Source: Takakia lepidozioides
Lineage: Eukaryota > Streptophyta > Takakiopsida > Takakiales > Takakiaceae
NCBI GenBank assembly: GCA_030704615.1
Contig: CM060732.1
Span: 14,630,001 to 14,694,000, forward strand
DNA length: 64,000 nt
Direction of reading: 5' to 3'
This document shows positions 45,981 through 55,666 of this stretch, in pieces. Each line of letters begins with the position of its first letter. Position 1 is the first letter of the stretch. The notes beneath the pieces are model-generated. The model did no database searches. It was given only the letters and a program-made list of their open reading frames with translations, and was not told the DNA's origin. Position numbers and translations under genes: made by a program.

Positions 45981-46108
45981 CTTTTTTTTTTTGCTGCTCA
46001 CAAAAATAACCAAACCACAAGGGAGAGAGGGTGCAGAAAAAAGTTAAAAAGATTGTACTCATAAGACGTTGTTTGTCGTAGCCTTGTGGCCATTGACCCC
46101 GCGCCCAG
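45981..46108 (+). other. 128-bp unique tail outside the right repeat
   Basis: Starts with a T tract then 'GCTGCTCACAAAAATAACC'. It has no counterpart before the left repeat, so the direct repeats are not strictly terminal. It is assigned to the element because the duplication and restored frame lie at its outer edge. Confidence 0.55.
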
Positions 46109-46113
46109 TTTGA
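46109..46113. repeat. 5-bp target site duplication, right copy (TTTGA)
   Basis: Partner of 37841-37845. Confidence 0.7.
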
Positions 46114-47171
46114 GCGGAAACAAAAGGGACAGAACCTGCCAGCTGATGAATGCCCTTAGCAGGGTCAACCTGCCACTACCAGATCAATGGAGCCAACCCG
46201 CTCCAAATCTTGCGCCCCCAGCAACGAAATGTCTCCTGGCAAGGCCTGCTGTTATCCACGAACTGCAGACACCAGCAACAACTCGGGGTACTGCTACACC
46301 AACTGAGCAACATGACAAAGTGAAATGCGTCGTATAGTCTCATCCATCTCCACATACAGGTAACGCCAAACTCGTACACTTGCCTGTAATATAACAGCCA
46401 ATCTGGTGCTGATCCCACCAAACAAGTCCAGAAGACAAATGTCTTCATCCGGATACTGCTATACAATAGGTGTGGTGTCCAATAGAGACAACAGAGGTGG
46501 TCTTGGTGCAATCCCCACACTCTCTTCCTCTCCTGATGGTACAAAAACCTCCACCCAGGCTTGTTGCACCCGTCGATCAGCAACCCGCTGCAAATCATTG
46601 CTCGTGCCCCACAATGGTGTCTGAGCAACCATGGCAGACAACTCCGCCATACCATACATGTCATCCTGCTCTCCCGGAGGTGACACATCCTTTGAATGAG
46701 CGTTGCCCTCAAGCAACTCTCCAGGCCAAGTCACTACAGCTGTGAATGCTGCTAGTGTCAACATCTTGCCTCGCTGGGCAACTGCAACTCCTCCTATGAA
46801 TGTCACAGGGAGCTGCACACGCCGGCCCTCCCCTGACTGCCATCTTGGCCTATAGGAAGCTGACTCCTCCCAAAAATCTAGGGTGAAGCCCATGGGGTAC
46901 AACACTGCCCCACCAACCAGAACATCGTACGAGACCGCGTCTGTCACAATGACCTTGGCTCGCATCACTGAGCCATCTGTAGGATGATCCGGCCGTAGTC
47001 TGATAGCCAACTCACGTCGTGTCAAGCGCCCCCGAGCCTGCTCCGATGCTCCCAAAGACGTCTGTATCTGGAAAGGACAAGGCTCCATATCCGATTTCGT
47101 GAGGCCCAAGCCTGCAATAGCAGCTCTGCCCAGCATCACTGGCTGAGCTCCCGAGTCCAACAAGACCCGTT
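46114..47171 (-). pseudogene. Gypsy-type pol: aspartic protease and N-terminal half of a C5-DNA methyltransferase
   Basis: Minus strand. The protease starts at 'RVLLDSGAQPVML' (catalytic DSG) with flap-like 'YDVLVGGAVLYPMGF'. A stop at 46459 is followed in the same frame by methyltransferase motif I 'DLFGGISTRLAVIL', then 'YVEMD', 'LPGDISLLGAQDLERVGSID' and motif IV 'LVVAG*PC*GHSSAG', where the stops fall at an expected W and Q. The frame is then cut at 46113 by the RT element and resumes at 37842. At 47171 the protease is joined directly to the E2 LTR, so gag and LTR of this element are missing. Cytosine methyltransferases inside retrotransposons have been reported in dinoflagellates and in Klebsormidium. 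Confidence 0.85.
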
Positions 47172-47890
47172 GTGTCACGGCCCTTTGCCTTGAGGGCAGG
47201 GGGTTGGGTCGCAGAGGGGCTGCCCCTGTGGTGGGGGCGGTGGCAGCAATAGGTACGGGGGGCTGAAGCAACCTCGAGTGCCCAAAGCAAGGAGGCGGAA
47301 GCACTCACTAGGTGGAGCCCTGCACATCGGGTTGCGGTGGGGGTGGCTCCACAAGGGGTGGTGGTAGCTTAGTGGGACTTAGTGGGGGTGGCATAGGACT
47401 CACCATGGGGGCGGAGACCTTGTGGTGGGAGTCGTGGGGAGTCTTGGGACTCATCACGGTCCAAGGGGACCGTGGTGGGTGGGCCAAGACTCACCGCGAC
47501 TCATCACCGGGAATCGAGGGTTTTTGTGGTGGTTCGCCATAAAATGGTGGTGTTGTTTGTGAAACCCCCGCGGACAGTCACAGAAGTATATATAGGGAGT
47601 AGTAACCCCGAGAACGGTGCAAGCCCGTTGGTGTCCAAAAACTAGTGAGTAAGCGTGCGAGCCGGAAAGCGACCAAGGTGTGGGGAGCTATTCCGGACTG
47701 CCATCGAGCAAAGGGAATTTCCACTAGGCTCAAATTGGGAGAGGGTCTAGTGGAGTAAAGGGGGACCGTTATGCCCCGGTGAGCAGCCGAAGCTCCGAGT
47801 TGGCCCGGTGGCCAGTTTGGGAGTTAGGCGCGCGCATCAAGCGAGTAACTATGACTTGAAGGGGAGCTTACCGAAGTGAGGTGCGCAACA
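47172..47890 (+). repeat. E2 5' LTR (719 bp, TG..CA)
   Basis: Starts TGTCACGGCCC, ends GTGCGCAACA, and is followed by a tRNA primer site. TATA-like TATATATAGGGAG lies near 47587. It is homologous to 53374-53793 and to the E1 LTR in reverse orientation. Confidence 0.9.
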
Positions 47891-47892
47891 CT

Positions 47893-47905
47893 TGGTATCA
47901 GAGCC
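47893..47905 (+). other. Primer binding site for initiator-Met tRNA
   Basis: TGGTATCAGAGCC, the usual plant LTR-retrotransposon primer site, lies two bases after the E2 5' LTR. Confidence 0.95.
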
Positions 47906-47945
47906 TAGAGTTCAGTACGCGATTGTCCTTGGGATCGGCCTCATC

Positions 47946-48997
47946 ATGGGGTCAGGCAAGCCAAAGCGAAAGCGGAACGGCCCGAAAGATGATGATCCTA
48001 ATGAGCTCGATGGGGGCGACGTGTCACCGAAGCGGCCATTTGAGGAAGCGATGCATGCCTTTGGAAGCAAGGCCGCTCAAGGACGGGAGGAATCTGAGGA
48101 GTCGGAGCCCGAGGAATCCCTGAGAGCTCCGACAGACCAACAGATGCCTCCCATGCCAGCAGCCTTTTGGGAAGGGTTGTTGGCGCAGTTTGGTGGGGCG
48201 TTGAAAGACGTGTTAAAGACGACTAATTCCACTTCCACTAAGGCAAAGTTTAAGGTGAAGCCTAAGGAACCTAGCACCTTCAAGGGCATCCAAAATCGGA
48301 AGGCATTCATGGCTCTTGGAGCTAGAGCAGTACTTCCGGGCGGCCAAGTTGGATGACGAGGATCTGGTGGAAGTGGCTCCCACCTATTTGAGGGGCTATG
48401 CTCAACAATAGTGGCAGAAACGCCTTCATGACCGAGGTCCAAACCCGGAGACCTTGAACTGGAGTGGGTTCAAGGAACTCATGAAGAGACAGTTTGTGCC
48501 CTTCAACGCGTCCTGGCTCGCTCGGGACAAGATGAGGAATTTGAAGCAAACGGATGACATTCGGGGATATGTTCAGGCTTTCAATGTGTTGTTGCTCGAA
48601 GTCGCGGACATGGCAGAACCAGAAATGGTCTTCAACTTTGTGGCAGGACTGGCCCCATGGGCCAGACGGAAGTTGGAGGAGAAGCCACCTAAGACTTTGA
48701 ACGAGGCAATTGAAAGGGCTGAATGTTTCTCGGATGTCCCTAGGGGCGAAAGACAAGGCCGTACGGAGCTGAACCACAAGAAGGTCCGGCGGGAAGGAAA
48801 AGAAGTGGGATAGGCCATGTGGCGACAATGGCACATGGAAATTGAAGGGAGGGCCCTCACACGTCAAGACGACACCCGGTGCCCCGAAAGGGAAACCAGG
48901 TGCGGCGGCTTATGGCGGACAGAAGGCGACCTTCGATGGAGTGTGCTTTAATTGCAGGGAGTCCGGGCACATGGCCAAGAAGTGTACGAATCCCTGA
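47946..48997 (+). pseudogene. E2 gag with CCHC zinc knuckle, broken
   Basis: Starts at ATG 47946 (MGSGKPKRKR) with a charged N terminus. The frame shifts near 48320, continues as the retrotransposon gag domain ('EQYFRAAKLDDEDLVEVA', a stop, 'FKELMKRQFVPFN', 'VFNFVAGLAPWARRKL'), then shifts again to a zinc knuckle 'CFNCRESGHMAKKC' near 48944-48985. Gag would form the particle and bind RNA. It is disabled by at least two frameshifts and one stop. Confidence 0.85.
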
Positions 48998-49159
48998 CAA
49001 TTGAACATGACTCGGGCAACCACGGAGTTATCCGAAGCCTCCATCAGCCGCTTGGTGGAGGCGGTGGTCGCCAAGATTTGCAAGGTAGGCAACCTCTTGT
49101 GAGTTGTATCAGGAAACTGGCGCCTTGCGTAAAGGGAGTCAGTTAATGTTTGTGAGTGG

Positions 49160-52100
49160 GATAATCTCCGGAACTAACGTATCGTTGTTGGTGGACACAT
49201 GAGCGTCGCACTCCTTCATGACACCGGCAATGGCGTGGAAGCTGGGACTCCCGACAAGTGATGTGGGGGCCTTGATTGAGGTGCGTTCTGCTAAAGGAGA
49301 ACCACAATTGGCGACGAGGTTGGCGTTCGATGTTCCTCTTCAATTCGGGAGTTGGGAGGGACGTGAGAACTTCACCATTTGCGAGATCGATGGAGTGGAT
49401 CTCATTTTGGGGATGACCTTTTTGAGCAGATCCGGAGCGGTCATAGATGGCCGCAAAAGAGTAGTCACGCTACCGTGTGGGAATGGTGGCGAAGTTTTAC
49501 GAGTGTCGGAAACGCCCGACCCCGTGGGAGGGCGAATAAACCTTCTGTCAGCAAGGATGTGGGCCGTGGAGGAGCCACACGAGCCCCAGTTTTTGCTTTA
49601 TCTAAGACAAGTGAAGGAAAAAGGCGATGGGGAGCCGAGCCCAGATTGGATCAAGGGGATTTTGGAGAAATATCAGGATGTGATGCCGGAGGATTTACCA
49701 AGCGGCTTGCCACCACAAAGAGGAGTTGACCACAAAATTGAGGTGATACCGGGATCGGAGCCGCCTGCCAAGGCACCCTACCGGTTGATCCACAGAGAGT
49801 TGGTCGAGCTAAAGACTCAGCTCAAGGATCTAATGTCAAAGGGGTACATCCGGCCGAGTAAGTCACCTTACGGAGCCCCGGTGCTATTCGCAGACAAGAA
49901 GGATGGGATGCTGTGGATGTGTGTCGATTACAGGGCTCTGAATAAGGTGACTATCAAAAACCGATACCCTTTGCCAAGGATCGATGACCTCTTCGATCGG
50001 TTGGTAGGAGCGAAGTATTTCAGCCGGATCGATTTGCGCTCCGGATATCATCAAATTCGAGTGGCGGAAGGAGATGAGGAAAAGACCGCGTGCAGGATAA
50101 GGTATGGTTCCTATGAGTTCTTGGTGATGCCCTTTGGGCTCACCAACGCACCCGCAACCTTTAGCACGCTAATGAACAGCCTTTTCTAGGAGTGGTTGGA
50201 CGACTTTGTGATCGTGTACATCGACGACATCTTGGTGTACTCGAAAACAAAGGAAGAGCACCTGGAGCACCTCAAAAGGGTGTTCCAGAAATTACGGGAA
50301 GGAAAGTTGTATGCCAAAGCTTCAAAGTGCGAATTCGGGGTCACAAAAGTGGAGTTCTTGGGGCATGTGATTACACAGGATGGGATCAAAATGGATGACA
50401 GAAAGGTGAGAGCAATCTTGGACTGGGAGCCTCCGACTTCGATCCCAGGAGTGGGATCCTTCTTAAGACTCGCCTCCTATTACCGAAAGTATGTGAGAAA
50501 TTTCGCCAAGATCGCGGGGCCGCTGTCAGACCTCCTGTGTAAATCCAAAGTCTGGGTATGGAACACATTTTGTGGCCAAGCTTTTGCTGAGTTGAAGCAG
50601 TGGATGGCGGAAGCTCCAGTCCTGAAAATCCCGGAGTTCGACCGCCCATTTGAGATTCATACGGATGCGTCGGACTTCGCGATTGGAGGTGTACTCATGC
50701 ATGAGGGACGTCTAGTGGCTTACAAAAATAAGAAACTGAATGAAGTGGAGCGGCGGTGGCCAACGCACGAGAAAGAAATGAAGGCGGTGGTGCATTGCCT
50801 TGAGCTTTGGCGCCACTATATTGGCTCCAACCCGGTGAAAGTGTTCACGGACAATGTCACGGTGAAGTATTTTACCACGCAGCCTAAGTTGTCTCCAAAA
50901 CAAATTAGGTGGCAAGACACTTTGGCACTGTTTGACGTGGATATCCAGTACAAACCGGGACGGGACAATGTCGTGGCCGATGCTATAAGTAGAAAGCAGC
51001 AGCTCATGATGGTGTACAGGGGCGAGACGGCGCTCCAAAGGAAGATTCGGAAGGCTTACCGGAAGGATGAGTTGCGAAGTCCGTGACGCGGGACTTGAGG
51101 ATGGGGGTTAAATCACAGTTCCACTTGCAAAATGGACTGCTCCGGTATAAGCAAAAACGTCTCTCTGTGCCGATGGGAGGGATCAGAGATAGTCTCTTGA
51201 GAGAATGCCATGATGGCCCGCTTGCGGGCCACGGTGGAGCCAAGCGCACCGCGGCACTCCTGAAGAAAGAGTATTTCTGGCCCAAACTGAGGGAGGAGGC
51301 CGAGGAGTATGTCAAGACATGCACCACATGCCAACAAAACCGGAGCGAGTACAAAAAGCAAGCGGGGCTGTTACAACCCTTGCCGATTCCAGAGGGGTCT
51401 TGGGAAAGTGTCTCGATGGACTTCATGATTGCTATGCCGCTGTCAAAAGGATTCGACGCAATCGTGGTGGTGGTGGATAGATTCAGTAAAATGGGTCATT
51501 TCATCCCCACCAAGGAGACGGCAACGGCGCAGGAAAAGGGACGACTTTACTTCGCCCACGTCTTCAAGCATCATGGACTCCCGAAGGATATTGTCCCAGG
51601 CCGCGATCCAAAGTTTACTAGTAAATTTTGGAGGGTACTTTGGAAGAAAATGGGTACGAGGCTCAAAATGAGCACCACCTTCCGACCTACAACGGACGGC
51701 CAAACGGAAAGGGTGAATTCCGTGGTGAAGCAGATCTTGCGGAATTACGTGTCGGCAGACCAATCGGACTGGGTGGAGCACTTGGATGCGGCAGAGTTCT
51801 GTTATAATAACACAAAACATTCTGCAACAGGAGTTTCCCCTTTCGTATTGGTCTATGGAAAAGCACCTCTGGTGCCGACAAGTTGGGCCACCCAAGACGT
51901 TGAGGAACCGGTAGCAGCGGCAGTGCTGGAAGAACGCGAGTGTTTGTTGAAGCTCGCAAAGTACAACATTGCCAAAGCTAGGAAACGGTATGAATGGCAG
52001 GCGAATCGGAAGCGGAGGGAGGTTAAGTTTGAGGCAGGCACGGAGGTCTGGTTGAACATCAAAAAAATTCGACTACCTCCGGAAGTGAGTCCGAAGTTCG

Positions 52101-52537
52101 TACCTCCATATGCGGGACCCTTTCGCATCCGGAAGGTTATGAATGAGGATGTGTATGAATTGGAGCTGCCAGCAAAAAGCAAGGTGCATCCGGTATTCCA
52201 CGTCTCCCTTTTGAAGCCTTACTTCAAAGATGAAGCGCGTCCGAATCGGCCTCAAGTGTTGCGTTCGCCACCTGTGCTGTTGGATCATGAAAATGAACTT
52301 GAGTACGAGGTGGAGGCAGTGCTTAAGTTGAGGAGGTTGAAGAATCAAGAAATGGAGTATCTCGTGAAATGGAAGGGCTATCATCATGTGGAGGCATCTT
52401 GGGTGCGTGCCTCAGAAATGGGAAACGCATCCGAGGCGGTTGCAGCTTTCGAAGGCGACCTCAAAAGCGGAAGAAGCGTTGATGGGGACATCAACCTTAG
52501 AGCGTGGGGGAGGAAATGCATGCTTAGCCCGTCTTAG
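49160..52537 (+). pseudogene. E2 chromovirus pol, broken by stops and a frameshift
   Basis: The same domain order as E1 on the opposite strand: protease (DTG catalytic motif reads DT-stop near 49200, then 'ASHSFMTPA'), RT ('VYIDDILVY'), RNase H ('HTDASDFAIGG'), integrase ('[13 protein letters not shown]', 'VSMDFMIAMP', '[11 protein letters not shown]') and chromodomain ('EYEVEAVLKLRR', '[16 protein letters not shown]'). Breaks: a stop in protease; TAG at 50187-50189 where E1 has a Gln codon; a frameshift near 51075 between RNase H and integrase. Close similarity to E1 suggests one subfamily. E2 cannot make its own enzymes. Confidence 0.92.
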
Positions 52538-53373
52538 CTAACTCGGGAATCCCAATTGCAAAAACTTGTATTGTACAAATTTTGTTATAAAAGAAATGGT
52601 TTCCAAATGTTATGCGTCCTATTTTGTTTGGAATGGTGATGCATGGTATGGTTGGCTAGTGTGTAGAATGCATGCTAAGCTTACAAACTGGGAGAGGTAA
52701 ATTGGATTAATCGTGTGTTTGTGTAGTGCCGAAATCGGGTGACTCCCACCCAAGGGGCAAGGAAACTTGCATCTTCATTGGGAGTTCACGTGCTAGTGCG
52801 CGTACTATAACTGCGCTACCGAGGGGGTTGCCTTGTAGTGCGGGCTAATGCGGAAGCTACGTACTTTCGTTCACTCACTATAATCATGTAGCCTCGGGAC
52901 GAAGTCGTAGTGCGACTTCGGCGTGTTCCCGTACCTCAAGCCAGCATTCCAAAGCGGACCCAATTGTAGTGATTGAGGCGCATGGTTGGTTCAAGGTTAT
53001 CTTCCTAGTCAAAAAGGGTTCAAGGCGAACCCTTGCTCAAGGTGATGCCAAAAGCGACATCACGAGCGGTCGCAAGCAAATGTTGTTGCAGTAAGGCGAT
53101 TCGATCCTCGGGGAGGATCGATCCTTGGCCCTAAAGTGGGTCAAGAAGAGTGCACTGGGAGGAGCTTGAGAGGCTCCACCCTTGGCCGGGACTTGGAGGA
53201 AGTCGGCCGAACTAGCTAGTGGAGAGAAGAGTCAAGTGGGGGTTTGGTTCTTAGCCATGGGACGCCATGGTGCGGAAACAAACTCCTTGATGTGGGACGC
53301 CACAACTTGGATGTTTGTTTCTACAAAATGGACAAGTCGATGAGGACATCGACTCCGTGTTGGTAGGGGTGTG
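52538..53373 (+). other. E2 3' untranslated region up to the 3' LTR
   Basis: Non-coding and homologous to 30179-31038 in reverse. A short G-rich tract (GGTAGGGGTG) immediately before 53374 is the polypurine-tract position. Confidence 0.75.
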
Positions 53374-53793
53374 TGTCGCGGCCCTTTGCCTTGAGGGCAG
53401 GGGGTCGGGTCGCAGAGGGGCTGCCCCTGTGGTGGGGGCGGTGGCAGCAATAGATACGGGGGGCTGAAGCAACCTCGAGTGCCCAAAGCACTCGAGGAGG
53501 CGGAGGCACTTACTAGGTGGAGCCCCGCACACCGGGTTGCGGTGGGGGTGGCTCCACAAGGGGTGGTGGTAGCTTAGTGGGACTTAGTGGGGGTGACATA
53601 GGACTCACCATGGGGGCGGAGACCTTGTGGTGGGAGTCGTGGGGAGTCTTGGGACTCATCACGGTCCAAGGGGACCGTGGTGGGTGGGCCAAGACTCACC
53701 GGGACTCATCACCGGGAATCGAGGGTTTTCGTGGTGGTTTGCCATAAAATGGTGGTGTTGTTTGTGAAACCCCCGCGGACAGTTACAGAAGTT
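53374..53793 (+). repeat. E2 3' LTR, truncated at the hairpin array
   Basis: Matches roughly the first 420 bp of the 5' LTR, then stops at 'CAGTTACAGAAG' where hairpin units begin. The distal ~300 bp and the CA end are lost. Confidence 0.9.
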
Positions 53794-53794
53794 G

Positions 53795-54575
53795 CGGCGG
53801 TCGCTATATTTATAAAAACAAGAAGAGCGACCGCCACATGGCGGTCGCTGCTTTTTCAAAATATATATTAAATAAGCGATCGCCTACTGGCGGTCGCTTA
53901 ATTCAAGATTCAAAATGTAAATAAGCAACCGCCGCTAAATGGTGGTCGCTTCATTTAAAAAAATATATTAAGTAAGCGACCGCCAAACGGCGGTCGCATA
54001 ATTTAAGAATCAAAATCAAATCGAGCGACCGCTTCCAAATGGCGGTCGCTGTATTCTTTATTAACAAAAAATTGCGACGGCCGCCAAATGGCGGTCGCTG
54101 CATTTTTCAAAAATTAACTGAAGAAGCGACTGCCAAACGGCAGTCGCTTTATTTAAGAATACAAATAAAAATAAGCGACCGCTGCTAAATGGCGGTCGCT
54201 AAATTTAAAATATATATATAGCGACCGCCACATGGCGGTCGCTGTATTTTTACAGAATATATCAAAGATATAATAATAATAATATAATAAGGTGCGAGCG
54301 ACCGCCAATATAGGCGGTTGCTTCATTTAAAACATAATAAACTTCAACCGACCGCCAATGTAGGCGGTCGCTTATTTTAAAATGTAATAAAATATAAGCG
54401 GCTGCCAATATGGGCGGTCGCTTCATTTATAAATAAATAAATTACCGGCGACCGCCAATACTGGCGGTCGCTTAATTTAACAAAATATTAAATTACAAGC
54501 GACCGCCAATATGGGCGGTTGCTTTTATTTTTAAATTAATAAATTATATGCGACCGCCAATATTGGCGGATACAT
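53795..54575. repeat. Right hairpin array, ~60-bp period
   Basis: About 13-14 units of GCGACCGCC..GGCGGTCGC palindromes with centre variants (ACATG, AAATG, AATATTG). Spacers are A/T-rich. Units at the right end (54480-54575) are nearest to those of the left array. Confidence 0.93.
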
Positions 54576-55338
54576 TTTTTAAAGAATTAATAAATATTAA
54601 TAATTGGCCACGTCTATTTTACACCGAGAGAGTGAGAGGAATGGAAGATATCAGGGTGAAAAGCACCACAATCTTACAGAAGCAAACGATCGCTGCACCA
54701 CAGGCGTTGCAGCTACTGAAGGAGCTGCGATTGGAGGGATTGCTACGCAAGGACTGGTCCTTGCATCATCGGCAGTTCATGATACAATTTCTTCAAAACT
54801 TTGAGCCTCGGACAGGAGTTACTCAGGTAAGGGGAGTAGATATAGAAATTACTCCCCAGTCCTGCAGCAACTGTTTGATTTGCCATCAGGACATGTGGAG
54901 GTGGATGAGCACAGGGCAAGATTGCAGATAGGGAATTTGTTCCAAGAAGGGAGTTTCTTTAAAACTCAAGGTTTTGCTTGTACCAAAGCCGAGTACCCAG
55001 GGCTTCGGGAGGTTGGCCAAATCTTGAACGTTCTGTTTGCCATGAAACAGAACCAACAGTATTTGAGCAGGTCCTTCACAGAGGAGATCCTGAAAGCTTT
55101 GAGGGGAGAGGATGTCGCTTGGGCGGAGTTAATGTACAACGGATTGGTGGACGAGATGAAGAGGTTACAGGGCACTACTGCAAAGTCTCCGATTATTGTG
55201 TCTGGTCCAAACCCCCCCCCCCATACTCGATCAATGGCAAGACTTCCAGGCCGCACCATGAACCTCAGTATCAACATGCCATCTACTGATGTACATCCAT
55301 CAAAAGATGGTTGGAGTGGAACCCGTATGCAGATATAG
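54548..55338 (+). pseudogene. Putative plant-transposon-like protein, two frames
   Basis: Frame 1 (54548-54931) gives 'LQLLKELRLEGLLRKDW' and 'VRGVDIEITPQ'. After a frame change, frame 2 (54880-55338) gives 'FDLPSGHVEVDEHRARL', 'EYPGLREVGQILNVLFAMKQ' and 'EMKRLQG', ending with low-complexity sequence. The 'VRGV.iei.p..lqqlf.LP' pattern resembles the N-terminal domain of plant proteins annotated as putative plant transposon proteins, which is a weak inference. It starts inside the last hairpin unit. Confidence 0.45.
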
Positions 55339-55666
55339 GATGAGTAGCTGCCAAGTTAAACTTCCATGAATTTCTTTGATCTTCATGAAGTGCAACAGCC
55401 ACTTTTGAAACAATTGTGTATATGAAATTTGGGAATTTTGTCACTTGTCAATTGTCAAATTTCAATGGAATCATGAATGCAATGAAAAAACATATGTTTC
55501 ACATCATATATGAATCATTTCATGGCCACAGGAAACTTGAAAATCATCTCAATGCACAATTTCAAAATGTCATAGTGCTTTTATAACCACGCGAGAAAAT
55601 TGGGTACAATCTAAAATTGTAACTCCATGAACCATCATGCTATACCATAAGCGCTTGTAAAATTGC
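55339..55666. other. No recognised feature
   Basis: A/T-rich spacer between convergent ORFs; probably 3' untranslated DNA of either neighbour. Confidence 0.5.

Larger units (their letters stand above)
37846..46108 (+). mobile_element. 8.26-kb retroelement with long direct repeats, gag-like ORF and orphan RT, no integrase
   Basis: Order: (CT)n, 1914-bp direct repeat, ORF1 (gag-like), ORF2 (RT), hairpin region, second 1914-bp repeat, 128-bp tail. The repeats differ at one base that I found (39119 A, 45261 C), so insertion is very recent. They start GTCCCT and end CTCTC, lacking TG..CA. No protease, RNase H, integrase, tyrosine recombinase or GIY-YIG domain is recognisable. The host is the methyltransferase region of a gypsy-type element. 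The outer limits rest on the TTTGA duplication. It could be a Penelope-like element with pseudo-LTRs or a new type. Confidence 0.82.

Noticed and set aside
44067-46108. DIRS/Ngaro-type split direct repeats (A1..B1A2B2)
   Set aside because: The 128-bp segment after the right repeat has no copy before it, and no tyrosine recombinase ORF is present.
47312-47542. Gly-rich 76-codon ORF in the E2 5' LTR (also 53517-53747)
   Set aside because: Part of the LTR, same in both LTRs, low complexity.
53795-54575. CRISPR-like appearance of regularly spaced palindromes
   Set aside because: Eukaryotic context, spacers are low-complexity A/T rather than unique sequences, and no cas genes.
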